DNA from: Gammaproteobacteria bacterium
GTDB taxonomy: Bacteria > Pseudomonadota > Gammaproteobacteria > Pseudomonadales > Azotimanducaceae
Assembly (NCBI GenBank): GCA_009840715.1
Contig: VXNE01000323.1
Coordinates: 7,246 to 13,438, forward strand
DNA length: 6,193 nucleotides
Direction of reading: 5' to 3'
The position numbers and the translations under genes are program-made. Numbering within the stretch: the stretch's first letter is position 1; each line of letters starts with the position of its first letter. Below are positions 1 to 6,193 of the stretch, piece after piece. Under the pieces are notes generated by a model, which was not told the origin of the DNA, did no database searches, and saw only the letters and a list, made by a program, of their open reading frames with translations.

Positions 1-71
1 CCGCTAATGGCGCTCGTGGGGGTAAACTTGTAGGCGGATGTCGCCGCGATTCCCGTGATGCGGGGGTGGTT

Positions 72-84
72 GGGGGGGGGGGGG
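72..84. repeat. G13 homopolymer tract in a G/C-only stretch
   Basis: Thirteen consecutive G on the plus strand, followed by a short palindromic G/C stretch and a C8 run at 95-102. It begins 34 bases beyond the symporter stop codon. Such runs are prone to polymerase slippage and to sequencing or assembly error, so the exact length should not be trusted. Confidence 0.85.
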
Positions 85-102
85 CGCCCCGGGGCCCCCC
101 CC
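72..102 (-). terminator. Possible GC hairpin after the symporter
   Basis: On the minus strand, G8 (102-95) can pair with part of C13 (84-72) across a short loop that is itself G/C palindromic. It is placed just after the last complete gene of the block, where a terminator would be expected. There is no T-tract after it, so it does not look like a classical intrinsic terminator. It may simply be an artefact of the homopolymer runs. Confidence 0.15.
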
Positions 103-117
103 GTGCCGCCCGGGGCG

Positions 118-1542
118 TCAAACCCGGTATTGCCGGAGACCGCAGTACATCCGGTTGACGAGGAGGCCGACGACCATCCCGACGCCCGCTTCGTTCAACA
201 CCGTCGCAAAACCCAACGCCTCCCACGCGTACGCCGCCGCCAGACCGGAGAGCACGGCCAGCGTGAGGGAGGTCGCGTCATGGCGGAAGCGGAAGACCTT
301 GATCACTACCGGCGCCGCGATGGCGGCGCCCATCTTCGAGAACGCCCCGGTGGCGATGGTGAAGACGTTGCCGGCCAGCGCGAACGAGAGGACGATCGTC
401 ACTACCCCGACCGCGGCGATGATCCAGAACGGCGTGGCGCGCTCCTTCCGCTCCCCGGCGCCGCCGGGCAGGAGGTCCCTCCTGATCGACTGCGACACGG
501 CCACGATGATGCTGTTCGCGGTCGAGCCGATGATCGCGTAGACGTAGGCGAAGATGAGCCCCGCCACGACCGGGTGCGCGAGCGTGTCGAAGAACACGAC
601 GAGCCCGGACTCCGGGTCAGGGAGCCCCGGCATGACGCCCCGCAGCACGGCCCCGAACACCGTCATGGCGAGCCAGGTGACCTGGATGAAACCGATGTAG
701 ATCCACCGCGCCGACCGCGTCTCTTCCGGACTGCTCCCGGCGAAATACCGCGTGATCACCTGCGGCTGGCTCATGCTGAAGCCGAACGCCGCCGCGGCGA
801 AGCCGAACAGCACCCCCAGGCTTGCCCCGTACTGCGCATTCGGCGCAAGCGAGAAGAAGCCCGCCGGCGCGTCCTGGATGTTGACGGCAAACGCGGCCCC
901 GTCGGCCAGCGCCACGGCCGCGATGAAAACGAGCGCCAGCACCGTGCTGCACAGGCTGATGACGGCTTGCATGGTGTCGACATAGACCGACCCGCGGAAA
1001 CCGCCCAGCGTGGAGTAGGCAACGATCGTCACCGAGAAGAGCAGGAACGCGGCGTAGCCGCCGAACCCGAAGGCGGACGACAGGAACTTCTGGCCCGCCA
1101 GCCACTGCGCGGCGGTGTACGTGGCCAGGAACACCGTCAGGACGACGGCCACAAGGCGGCGCAGCAGACGAGCCGATGGACCGGAAAGCCCATCTCCAAG
1201 CAGTTCGGACAAGGTGGTGGCGTCGGCCCTGCGCGCCATCCGGTTGAGTCGCTCGGGCACCAGGAACCAGAAGAGCAGGTCCCCGAGCAGCCAGCCCAGG
1301 GGAATCAGCGTCCACTGCAGGCCCCCCACGTAGCCGAGTCCCACGGCGCCGGTGACGATGAACCCGCTGTTGCCCGTCGCCGCTGCGCTCAGACCGACGA
1401 GCCACCGGTTCAGACCGCGTCCCGCGAGGTCGCGGTCGCCCGTGTCGCGCCTTGACGCCCTGCGCCCGATCCAGGCCAAGGCGAACGTGGCGATCAGCGA
1501 CAGGCCGAAGACGACCGCCGCGAGGTCGAACCCGTCCAGCAT
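118..1542 (-). CDS. Sodium:solute symporter (SSS family, PutP-like)
   Basis: Inner-membrane secondary transporter that would import an organic solute with Na+ or H+. The 474 residues carry about 13 hydrophobic segments, as usual for the family: roughly 7-27, 48-72, 75-96, 127-148, 159-178, 192-212, 238-258, 280-302, 322-348, 372-390, 392-415, 425-445 and 449-464. Family motifs are AYSTLGGFRG (175-184), SQPQVITRYFA (258-268) and GSTANS (339-344). Ser340 and Thr341 fall at the Na2-site serine/threonine pair of PutP. The position of PutP Asp55 appears to be Gly57 here (ATGNSG, 55-60), so ion coupling may differ. The ATG start lies 7 bases after the end of the oxidoreductase locus, suggesting coupled translation; only a distant AGGA precedes it. 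Family is confident. The substrate is unknown; the neighbouring oxidoreductase makes a methylated amino acid or betaine plausible. Confidence 0.93.
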   Translation of the reverse strand: MLDGFDLAAVVFGLSLIATFALAWIGRRASRRDTGDRDLAGRGLNRWLVGLSAAATGNSGFIVTGAVGLGYVGGLQWTLIPLGWLLGDLLFWFLVPERLNRMARRADATTLSELLGDGLSGPSARLLRRLVAVVLTVFLATYTAAQWLAGQKFLSSAFGFGGYAAFLLFSVTIVAYSTLGGFRGSVYVDTMQAVISLCSTVLALVFIAAVALADGAAFAVNIQDAPAGFFSLAPNAQYGASLGVLFGFAAAAFGFSMSQPQVITRYFAGSSPEETRSARWIYIGFIQVTWLAMTVFGAVLRGVMPGLPDPESGLVVFFDTLAHPVVAGLIFAYVYAIIGSTANSIIVAVSQSIRRDLLPGGAGERKERATPFWIIAAVGVVTIVLSFALAGNVFTIATGAFSKMGAAIAAPVVIKVFRFRHDATSLTLAVLSGLAAAYAWEALGFATVLNEAGVGMVVGLLVNRMYCGLRQYRV

Positions 1543-1549
1543 TGAAACG

Positions 1550-1918
1550 TTACAGGTCCTTGACCAGCCTCAATGCGTCGAGGATCGCCGCGTGCGTGTT
1601 GCGGGAGGCCACCGCGTCCCCGATGCGAAACAACTGGAAACTGCCTGCCGGATTCGCGCGAACATCTTGGGGACGCCCCCCCACGAGCGCCTGGTGATCG
1701 ATCTCACCCAGGTTCTTCGAAAGCGGCTTGAGATCGGCGTACAGGTCGTCCAGCGGACGGGTTCCGTGGTTCACGACGACCTGGTCGACCTGGCGTTCGC
1801 GCCGGGCCTCGCCGTAGTCGCTGCCCCCGGCGGGCCCCAGCTGGTTACCCGCGCGGGTCGCGCCGCGCAGGCGCCCCGTGTCCGTGAATGGGACGGAGAG
1901 TTGCGGGGGGGGGCGGCT
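1550..1918 (-). pseudogene. C-terminal remnant of the oxidoreductase beyond an in-frame stop
   Basis: Past the TAA at 1919-1921 the same reading frame continues for 122 codons to a natural TAA at 1550-1552. It encodes recognisable family sequence: GSDYG, VDQVVVNHGTRPLDDLY, then FRIGDAVASRNTHAAI and a final LRLVKDL. This is the end of the FAD/NAD(P)-binding half, including the conserved G-D near the flavin. Joined to 1919-3586 it gives 678 residues, the usual size for this family (E. coli FadH is about 670). The stop replaces what I expect to be the Tyr of NLVPY. A G9 run lies just beyond it (1905-1913). A free-standing protein could start only at the internal ATG at 1774 (74 aa), which would be a domain scrap. 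Either this is a true nonsense mutation or the sequence is wrong here. Confidence 0.85.
1905..1913. repeat. G9 homopolymer beside the premature stop
   Basis: Nine G on the plus strand (C9 in the coding strand), five bases past the premature TAA in gene direction. The region between NLVP and the next recognisable block is poorly conserved and proline-rich as translated, consistent with local sequence error. A shorter run of seven C at 1676-1682 in the same gene leaves the frame intact. Confidence 0.85.
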
Positions 1919-3586
1919 TTACGGAACGAGATTCATCGCCATCACTTCGGGCGAAAGGGTCCGGTCCGGCGTCATGAGTTCCACCGTCGCCCCCGTCTCC
2001 GCGGCGAATTCGGCGGCCTGCAGCCCCGCGTGATCGCCGGCGTCGTCGTAGACGAGAACATTCGCGCCAGGCCGGACATCCCCGGAAAGGATGTCCCACG
2101 CCGATACCACCAGGTCGTTCCCGTCCTCGAGAACCTCGGTATGCGGCAGGCCTCCCGTCGCGACGATGGCGACGTCCGGGCTCCCGGCCAGGATGGTGTC
2201 CGCATCGGCGAAGCTGTTGAAGCGAAACGCGACGCCCATCCTTACGCACTCTTCGTATCGCCAGTCGACGATCGACATCATCTCCCGCCGTCGTTCGGAC
2301 CGCGCCGTAAGCCGCACCTGGCCGCCCGGGGCGTCGGCGGCCTCGTGCACGGTCACGTCATGGCCGCGTTCGGCGGCCACGCGCGCGGCCTCGAGGCCGG
2401 CGGGGCCGGCGCCGACGACGAGGAGGCGCCGCTTTGCGGCCGCGGCCGGAATCTCGTGCGGGATCGTCAGCTCGCGTCCCGTCGCCGGGTTGTGAATGCA
2501 GTACGCCTCGCCGCCCTGGTAGATGCGGTCCAGGCAATAGTTCGCCCCCACGCAGGGGCGAATGCGTTCTTCGCGCCCCTCGACGATCTTGCGCACCAGG
2601 TGCGGGTCCGCCAGGTGCGCCCGCGTCATGCCCACCATGTCGAGCTTGCCGCTCGCGATCGCATGGCGGGCCGTCGCCACGTCAGGAATCCTCGCGGCGT
2701 GGAAGACCGGAAAGCCGGTCGCGGCCCGGACCCTCCCCGCAAAGTCGAGATGGGGAGCGCTGCGCATGCCCTGCACGGGTATGACATCGGTGAGGCCGGC
2801 ATCCGTGTCGATATGCCCGCGGACCACGTTCAGGAAGTCCACCATCCCGCTGCCCCTGAGCATGCGCGAGATCTCGAGTCCTTCCTCTTCCGTGAGCCCT
2901 CCGGGCAACCGTTCGTCCGCGGTGTAGCGCACGCCGACGATGAAGTCGGGGCCGACGCGCCTGCGTATCTCGGCCAGGACGTCCATCGTCAGGCGCACGC
3001 GGTTCCGCAGGTCGCCGCCATACGGCCCCTCAAGGGAGTTCGTCAACGGTGACCAGAACTGGTCCATGAGGTGGCCGTACGCCTGCAGTTCGATGCCGTC
3101 GAGCCCGGCCGCCTGCATTCTCTCGGCCGCATCGGCGTAGTCGCCCACGATGCGCGCGATGTCCCAGTCCTCGGCCCGTTTCGGGAACGCCCTGTGCGCG
3201 GCTTCGCGCTCGTGTCCGGCGGAGACCACCGGCAGCCAGTCCCCGGCGTCCCAACGGGTGCGGCGGCCAAGATGGGTGAGCTGGATCATGACCGCGGCGC
3301 CGTGGTCGTGGCACTCGTCGGCGATGCGCTTCATCCAGCCGACGACTTCGTCCTTCCAGGCGAGCACGTTGTTGAAGACGGGTGGGCTGTCGCGCGCGAC
3401 GGACGCCGACCCGGCGGTCATCGTCAGCGCAACGCCGGCCCTGGCCCGCTCGACCGTATAGGCCCGGTATCGGTCCTTGGGCATGCCGTCCTCGGGATAG
3501 GCCGGTTCATGCGACGTGATCATGATCCGGTTGCGCAACGTCAGGTGCTTCAGCCTGAACGGCGTCAGCAGGGGGTCGTTCGCCAT
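1919..3586 (-). CDS. OYE-type NADH:flavin oxidoreductase, N-methylproline demethylase-like (truncated)
   Basis: Cytoplasmic flavoenzyme of the trimethylamine dehydrogenase / 2,4-dienoyl-CoA reductase family, which oxidises N-methyl amines or reduces enoyl compounds. Residues 1-340 form the FMN-binding TIM barrel (PLLTPFRLKHLTLRNRI; QLTHLGRR at 102-109; FWSPLTN at 177-183; DMVGMTRAHLADP at 316-328). A 4Fe-4S region follows with Cys345, Cys351 and Cys363; the position of the usual second Cys is Ala348. Residues about 387-555 start the FAD/NAD(P) domain, with GxGxxG at Gly392, Gly394 and Gly397. The usual active-site HGY reads YGH (170-172). From memory, N-methylproline demethylase and DgcA-like enzymes match best along the whole length, including CVGA-YCLDR. 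The protein ends at residue 555 with NLVP because of a TAA, although the rest of the gene follows in frame down to 1550. Start chosen on family match; it lies 6 bases after the adenosyltransferase stop. Substrate is inferred only. Confidence 0.92.
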   Translation of the reverse strand: MANDPLLTPFRLKHLTLRNRIMITSHEPAYPEDGMPKDRYRAYTVERARAGVALTMTAGSASVARDSPPVFNNVLAWKDEVVGWMKRIADECHDHGAAVMIQLTHLGRRTRWDAGDWLPVVSAGHEREAAHRAFPKRAEDWDIARIVGDYADAAERMQAAGLDGIELQAYGHLMDQFWSPLTNSLEGPYGGDLRNRVRLTMDVLAEIRRRVGPDFIVGVRYTADERLPGGLTEEEGLEISRMLRGSGMVDFLNVVRGHIDTDAGLTDVIPVQGMRSAPHLDFAGRVRAATGFPVFHAARIPDVATARHAIASGKLDMVGMTRAHLADPHLVRKIVEGREERIRPCVGANYCLDRIYQGGEAYCIHNPATGRELTIPHEIPAAAAKRRLLVVGAGPAGLEAARVAAERGHDVTVHEAADAPGGQVRLTARSERRREMMSIVDWRYEECVRMGVAFRFNSFADADTILAGSPDVAIVATGGLPHTEVLEDGNDLVVSAWDILSGDVRPGANVLVYDDAGDHAGLQAAEFAAETGATVELMTPDRTLSPEVMAMNLVP

Positions 3587-3592
3587 GTCGGC

Positions 3593-4138
3593 CTACAACG
3601 GCTCCCAGAGCACTTCCGCGACGCCGTGCTCCCGCGCGATCGTGCGTGCGAGCACGAAGAAGTAGTCGGACAGCCGGTTCAGGTAGGCGCCCACCCCGGC
3701 CTCGGCCAGCAGCGGGAGCGACGGCGCTTCTTCCCAGAACGTGCGCTCCGCGCGGCGCACCAGGCTGCGCGCGACGTGCGCGAGGGAGACGGTTTCGCTG
3801 CCGCCGGGCAGCACGAACTCCCGCAGGGCGGGCAAGTCGGCGTTCAGGCGTTCCGTCTCCTCTGCCACGTCACCGGCGAGGTCCGCCCACGGCGCCGAAG
3901 TACCTCCGGTGGCGACCGCGCCGCCCACGTCGAAGAGCCGGGACTGAATGGTCGTCAGGCTTTCCCGGTGCTCGGTCACCGCCTTCGCCGCGAGCAGCCC
4001 GATGAAGCTGTTGGCTTCGTCAAGCGTGCCGATCAGGGCGAGACGGGGGTGGTGCTTGGGGTAGCGCTTGCCGTCGGCCAGGGAGGTCTCTCCCCCGTCG
4101 CCGGTGCGCGTCACGACTCGGCTGATGCGGTCCGCCAT
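3593..4138 (-). CDS. pduO: PduO-type ATP:cob(I)alamin adenosyltransferase
   Basis: Transfers the 5'-deoxyadenosyl group of ATP to cob(I)alamin, making adenosylcobalamin (coenzyme B12) in the cytoplasm for mutases, diol dehydratases or class II ribonucleotide reductase. At 181 residues it is full length for the trimeric PduO/MMAB family. Visible signatures are the N-terminal ATP-binding TRTGDGGET (10-18), GTLDEANSFIG (37-47), the FVLPGGS loop (108-114), ARSLVRRAER (123-132, with the family's key Arg124) and YLNRLSDYFFVLAR (152-165, with Asn154, Arg155 and Asp158). No B12-dependent enzyme or B12 biosynthesis gene is in the window, so its client is unknown. It starts 16 bases after the AmpG gene with a good ribosome binding site and ends 6 bases before the oxidoreductase. 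No sign of damage. Confidence 0.95.
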   Translation of the reverse strand: MADRISRVVTRTGDGGETSLADGKRYPKHHPRLALIGTLDEANSFIGLLAAKAVTEHRESLTTIQSRLFDVGGAVATGGTSAPWADLAGDVAEETERLNADLPALREFVLPGGSETVSLAHVARSLVRRAERTFWEEAPSLPLLAEAGVGAYLNRLSDYFFVLARTIAREHGVAEVLWEPL

Positions 4139-4142
4139 GCCA

Positions 4143-4149
4143 TTCCCCC
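4143..4149 (-). promoter_or_regulatory. Ribosome binding site of the adenosyltransferase gene
   Basis: GGGGGAA on the minus strand ends four bases before the ATG at 4138, in the 16-base gap after the AmpG stop. It is the clearest Shine-Dalgarno-like site in the window. It supports the 4138 start over the out-of-frame ATG at 4143. The other junctions have only weak or distant purine runs and may rely on translational coupling. Confidence 0.55.
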
Positions 4150-4154
4150 GTGGA

Positions 4155-5786
4155 CTAGCCCGTTGCCTGCGCGGCCGCCGCCTCCCCTTCGCGGCGCCCC
4201 TGCAGGCGGGCGGCCCAGACGATCAGCAAGAATACCGGAACGCCGATCACGGCCGCGCCCAGGAAGAACACCGGGTAGCCGAACGTATCGACCACCTGCC
4301 CCGAGTAACCGCCGAGCAGCTTCGGGAACAGGGTCATCAGGGAACTCAGGACGGCGTATTGCATCGCCGTGAAGGACAGGCTGGTCAGGCTCGAGAGGTA
4401 CGCGACGAAGGCGGCGCTCGCGAGCCCCGCGGTCAGGTTGTCCGCCCCGATCACGGCGTAGAGCAGCAGCACGTCCCCCGGGGCCGCCGCGAGCGCGATG
4501 AAGAGCAGGTTGGTCAAGACCGTGAGCACCGCCCCGAGCATGAGCACCCGGACGACCCCGTACTTCAACGCCAGGGCCGCGCCGAGGAAGCCCCCGAGTA
4601 TCGTCATCCAGAGCCCGAAGACCTTCGTGACCGTGGCGATCTCTTCCTTGCTGTAGCCCATGTCGAAGTAGAAGACGTTGGCGATGGCGCCGAGCACGAT
4701 GTCGGAGACGCGGTAAAAGCCCACCAGCAGCAGGATAGGCACCGCCGCCCGGCCGTACCGGCGCAGGAAGTCGAGCACCGGCGCGACGTACGTCTCCCGC
4801 ACCATCTCGGCCCGCGCGATCCCGACGCCGACGCATGCGCGCGCCACGGCGAGCGCCAGCGCGAGCGCCAGGGTCAGGCGCCCCGCTTCCGCCAGGAAGC
4901 CCGCGAGGGCGGCGGGCATCCCAAGGCCTTCGGCCGCCCAGCGGTGCAACGCGCCGGCGCCGTCGGACAGTCCCAGGAACAGGGCCACGAACGCCGCGGC
5001 CATGATCGCGAACACGGCGAAGAAACGCGCGTAGTCCCCCGCGCCGTGAAAGTCGCTCGCGAGGTCCCTGCGGACCGGCTCGCCCACGGCGAACGTCGTG
5101 ACCACACCCACGAGCATCGCGCCGGCCATGCACAGGTACGTCCACTTCCAGGCATCGTAGACGTAGTGGCCCGCGTCGGTGCCGAAGCCGGCGGCCAGGT
5201 AGAGCGCGCCGGCGCCCGCCACGAGCATGCCGGCCCGATACCCGGCCACGTAGGCCGAGGCGAGGAGCGCCTGCATCTGCTCGTCCGCCACCTCAATGCG
5301 GTAGGCGTCGATCACGATGTCCTGGGTCGCCGCGGAGAACCCCAGCGCGACCGCCGCGAAGGCCATCGCCGTGAGCCCGGCCGGCGTTCCCGGATCGCTC
5401 ATCGCCATGGCGGCGATCGACGCCATTACCGCGACCTGCGCGGTGAGCAGCCAGCTTCGGCGCTGCCCCAGGCGGGGCCCCAGCACCGGCAGCGGCAGCT
5501 TGTCGATCAGCGGCGCCCAGACGAACTTGAACGAGTAACCGAGCGCCGCCCAACTGAAGTACGTGACCGCGGCCCGCTCGACGCCGGCTTCCCTTAACCA
5601 GAGAGACAGCGTCGCGAAGATGAGCAGGAGCGGCAGGCCGGAGGAGAAGCCGAGAAAAAGGAGGGCAGCGACCCGGGGCTGCAGGAAGGCCCGCAGATCG
5701 AGCCCCGCGCCCGACGCGTTGTCGCCTTGGTCCGTCCGCAGACGTCGGGCGTTCAAGCCGCGCTCGTCTGCTGGGCGCCGCCGCAT
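4155..5786 (-). CDS. ampG: AmpG-family muropeptide permease (MFS)
   Basis: Inner-membrane major-facilitator transporter that brings GlcNAc-anhydroMurNAc muropeptides from the periplasm into the cytoplasm for cell-wall recycling; in some bacteria this feeds AmpR control of beta-lactamase. The 543 residues hold about 14 hydrophobic segments after a charged N-terminus of about 30 residues. AmpG-type motifs include LFLGFSSGLPLLL (43-55), FKFVWAPLIDKLPLP (86-100), ATQDIVIDAYRIE (153-165), YRAGMLVAGAGALYLA (183-198), YRVSDIVLGAIANVF (358-372), FDMGYSKEEIATVTK (374-388) and SLSFTAMQYAVLSSLM (469-484). No ampD, ampC or other recycling gene is in view. The ATG at 5786 lies 13 bases after the coiled-coil gene and lacks a clear Shine-Dalgarno. 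A TTG at codon 11 is an alternative, since conserved sequence begins only near residue 30. Family assignment is strong; the exact substrate is inferred from the family. Confidence 0.9.
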   Translation of the reverse strand: MRRRPADERGLNARRLRTDQGDNASGAGLDLRAFLQPRVAALLFLGFSSGLPLLLIFATLSLWLREAGVERAAVTYFSWAALGYSFKFVWAPLIDKLPLPVLGPRLGQRRSWLLTAQVAVMASIAAMAMSDPGTPAGLTAMAFAAVALGFSAATQDIVIDAYRIEVADEQMQALLASAYVAGYRAGMLVAGAGALYLAAGFGTDAGHYVYDAWKWTYLCMAGAMLVGVVTTFAVGEPVRRDLASDFHGAGDYARFFAVFAIMAAAFVALFLGLSDGAGALHRWAAEGLGMPAALAGFLAEAGRLTLALALALAVARACVGVGIARAEMVRETYVAPVLDFLRRYGRAAVPILLLVGFYRVSDIVLGAIANVFYFDMGYSKEEIATVTKVFGLWMTILGGFLGAALALKYGVVRVLMLGAVLTVLTNLLFIALAAAPGDVLLLYAVIGADNLTAGLASAAFVAYLSSLTSLSFTAMQYAVLSSLMTLFPKLLGGYSGQVVDTFGYPVFFLGAAVIGVPVFLLIVWAARLQGRREGEAAAAQATG

Positions 5787-5799
5787 GTCGCGCGCGTTG

Positions 5800-6193
5800 T
5801 CAGGAGTCGACCGACTTCCAGAGTGTCACCGTCGAGGCCGCCAGGTCGGACGCCGGCCGGACTCCCGCGCCATGCAAGGAGAGGGCCGGAGAGGGTACGG
5901 TGCGTGCGGCCGAGTCCGCCTGGATCTCCTCGACCTCGTCGCGCAGCGTGGCCACGTCGCGACTGAGGTCGCCGACCTCCTCTCGCAACCCGGCGACATC
6001 TTCGCGCACCGCGCCGAGCTCCGAGCGCAGGTCGCCTGCCAAGGCGCTCATCTCGCCACGCAACTCCTTCCGCAGGGCGCTCATCTCCCCACGCAACTCC
6101 GACCGCAGGGCATCCATTTCGCCACGCAGTTCCCTGGCCAGCGCTTTCATCTCGCCACGCAACTCGCTCGCCAGCGCTTTCATCTCGCCACGC
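5800..6193 (-). CDS. Coiled-coil protein with 11-residue repeats (5' end outside the window)
   Basis: I do not recognise a named family. The visible 130 residues start inside a repeat array and end at a TGA. The first part repeats ELRGEM-x-A-L-x-x about five times, with hydrophobics spaced 4-3-4 (L, M, L), which is a hendecad coiled coil. It then decays into a less regular coil (DLRSELGAVRE, DVAGLREEVGD, DVATLRDEVEEIQAD). A tail of about 35 residues (ARTVPSPALSLHGAGV to TLWKSVDS) is not coil-like. There is no membrane segment, cysteine or catalytic motif in what is visible. An ATG at 6183 exists, but the same frame and repeat continue upstream of it, so I treat the gene as open at the right edge. 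It precedes ampG by 13 bases and is probably co-transcribed. It could be a structural or scaffold protein; function is unknown. Confidence 0.65.
   Translation of the reverse strand, partial: RGEMKALASELRGEMKALARELRGEMDALRSELRGEMSALRKELRGEMSALAGDLRSELGAVREDVAGLREEVGDLSRDVATLRDEVEEIQADSAARTVPSPALSLHGAGVRPASDLAASTVTLWKSVDS
6016..6193 (-). repeat. 33-bp tandem coding repeats
   Basis: The Met codon of each unit recurs exactly every 33 bases (6049, 6082, 6115, 6148 and 6181), with a CTC replacing it at 6016. Unit sequences share blocks such as CGTGGCGAGATG and differ mainly by a few substitutions. The array encodes the 11-residue coiled-coil unit and continues past the window edge, so the total copy number is unknown. 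Confidence 0.85.

Larger units (their letters stand above)
1..117 (-). other. Region after the symporter; possible fragment of a surface protein
   Basis: No complete gene is visible here. One minus-strand frame stays open from inside the symporter end to the window edge. It reads as a Gly-rich then Pro-rich stretch (GGTGGAGPRPPPPNHP), followed by ITGIAATSAYKFTPTSAISG. That pattern (linker, then N-x-P-x-I-x-G, then Y-x-F-T-P-T) resembles the start of bacterial Ig-like/cadherin-like (He_PIG-type) domains, from memory of the family. No ATG, GTG or TTG lies in this frame after the previous stop, so it has no start as read. The frame also runs through long G/C homopolymers whose lengths may be wrong. 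It could be the start of a downstream secreted or lipoprotein gene with a miscounted homopolymer, or chance. Confidence 0.2.

Noticed and set aside
55..1455. Long plus-strand open frame antisense to the symporter
   Set aside because: Its Arg/His/Asp-rich translation has no family features, and it lies opposite a well-conserved membrane protein. It is a GC-rich antisense shadow.
1905..1921. Programmed frameshift or stop-codon recoding in the oxidoreductase
   Set aside because: The codon is TAA, not TGA or TAG, so selenocysteine or pyrrolysine insertion is excluded. The frame is the same on both sides and the homopolymer lies after the stop, so one slip there cannot restore the protein.
1352..3052. 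Long plus-strand open frame of 566 codons
   Set aside because: Antisense to the conserved oxidoreductase, Arg/Ala-rich, with no recognisable motifs. It spans the symporter-oxidoreductase junction without a plausible start context.
3071..5597. Two further long plus-strand frames (3071-4372 and 4068-5597)
   Set aside because: Both are antisense to AmpG, the adenosyltransferase and the oxidoreductase, all of which carry clear family motifs; their own translations are charged and low-complexity.
6016..6193. CRISPR-like array from regular 33-base spacing
   Set aside because: Units are contiguous with no unique spacers, and they encode a regular coiled coil in frame.

Overview
The window is GC-rich and reads as one co-directional block of genes on the minus strand. 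In transcription order these are: the C-terminal end of a coiled-coil protein made of 11-residue repeats (5800-6193, open at the window edge); an AmpG-family muropeptide permease (4155-5786); a PduO-type ATP:cob(I)alamin adenosyltransferase (3593-4138); a two-domain old-yellow-enzyme/FAD oxidoreductase of the trimethylamine dehydrogenase / 2,4-dienoyl-CoA reductase / N-methylproline demethylase type (1550-3586, broken by an in-frame TAA at 1919-1921); and a PutP-like sodium:solute symporter (118-1542). The gaps are 13, 16, 6 and 7 bases, so a single transcript is likely. Its promoter would lie beyond the right edge.

AmpG implies a Gram-negative with peptidoglycan recycling. The high GC, the AmpG sequence and the oxidoreductase subfamily point to Pseudomonadota, perhaps Alphaproteobacteria, but this is inference from remembered family sequences. 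No marker gene fixes the taxon.

The symporter and oxidoreductase fit a small uptake-and-demethylation module, for example for N-methylated proline or glycine derivatives. The substrate is not shown by the sequence. The adenosyltransferase supplies adenosylcobalamin and AmpG recovers cell-wall sugars and peptides. I see no direct biochemical link between those two and the oxidoreductase, so the block may be a housekeeping and scavenging operon rather than one pathway.

The most informative anomaly is in the oxidoreductase. The reading frame is the same before and after the TAA, the conserved C-terminus follows intact, and a G9 run sits a few bases away. A second, longer G run (G13, 72-84) lies just after the symporter, beside a reading frame that looks like a Gly/Pro linker followed by an Ig-like-domain sequence. 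Both G runs may be sequencing or assembly artefacts. The rest is well-conserved known families, and I do not see a clear undescribed system here.
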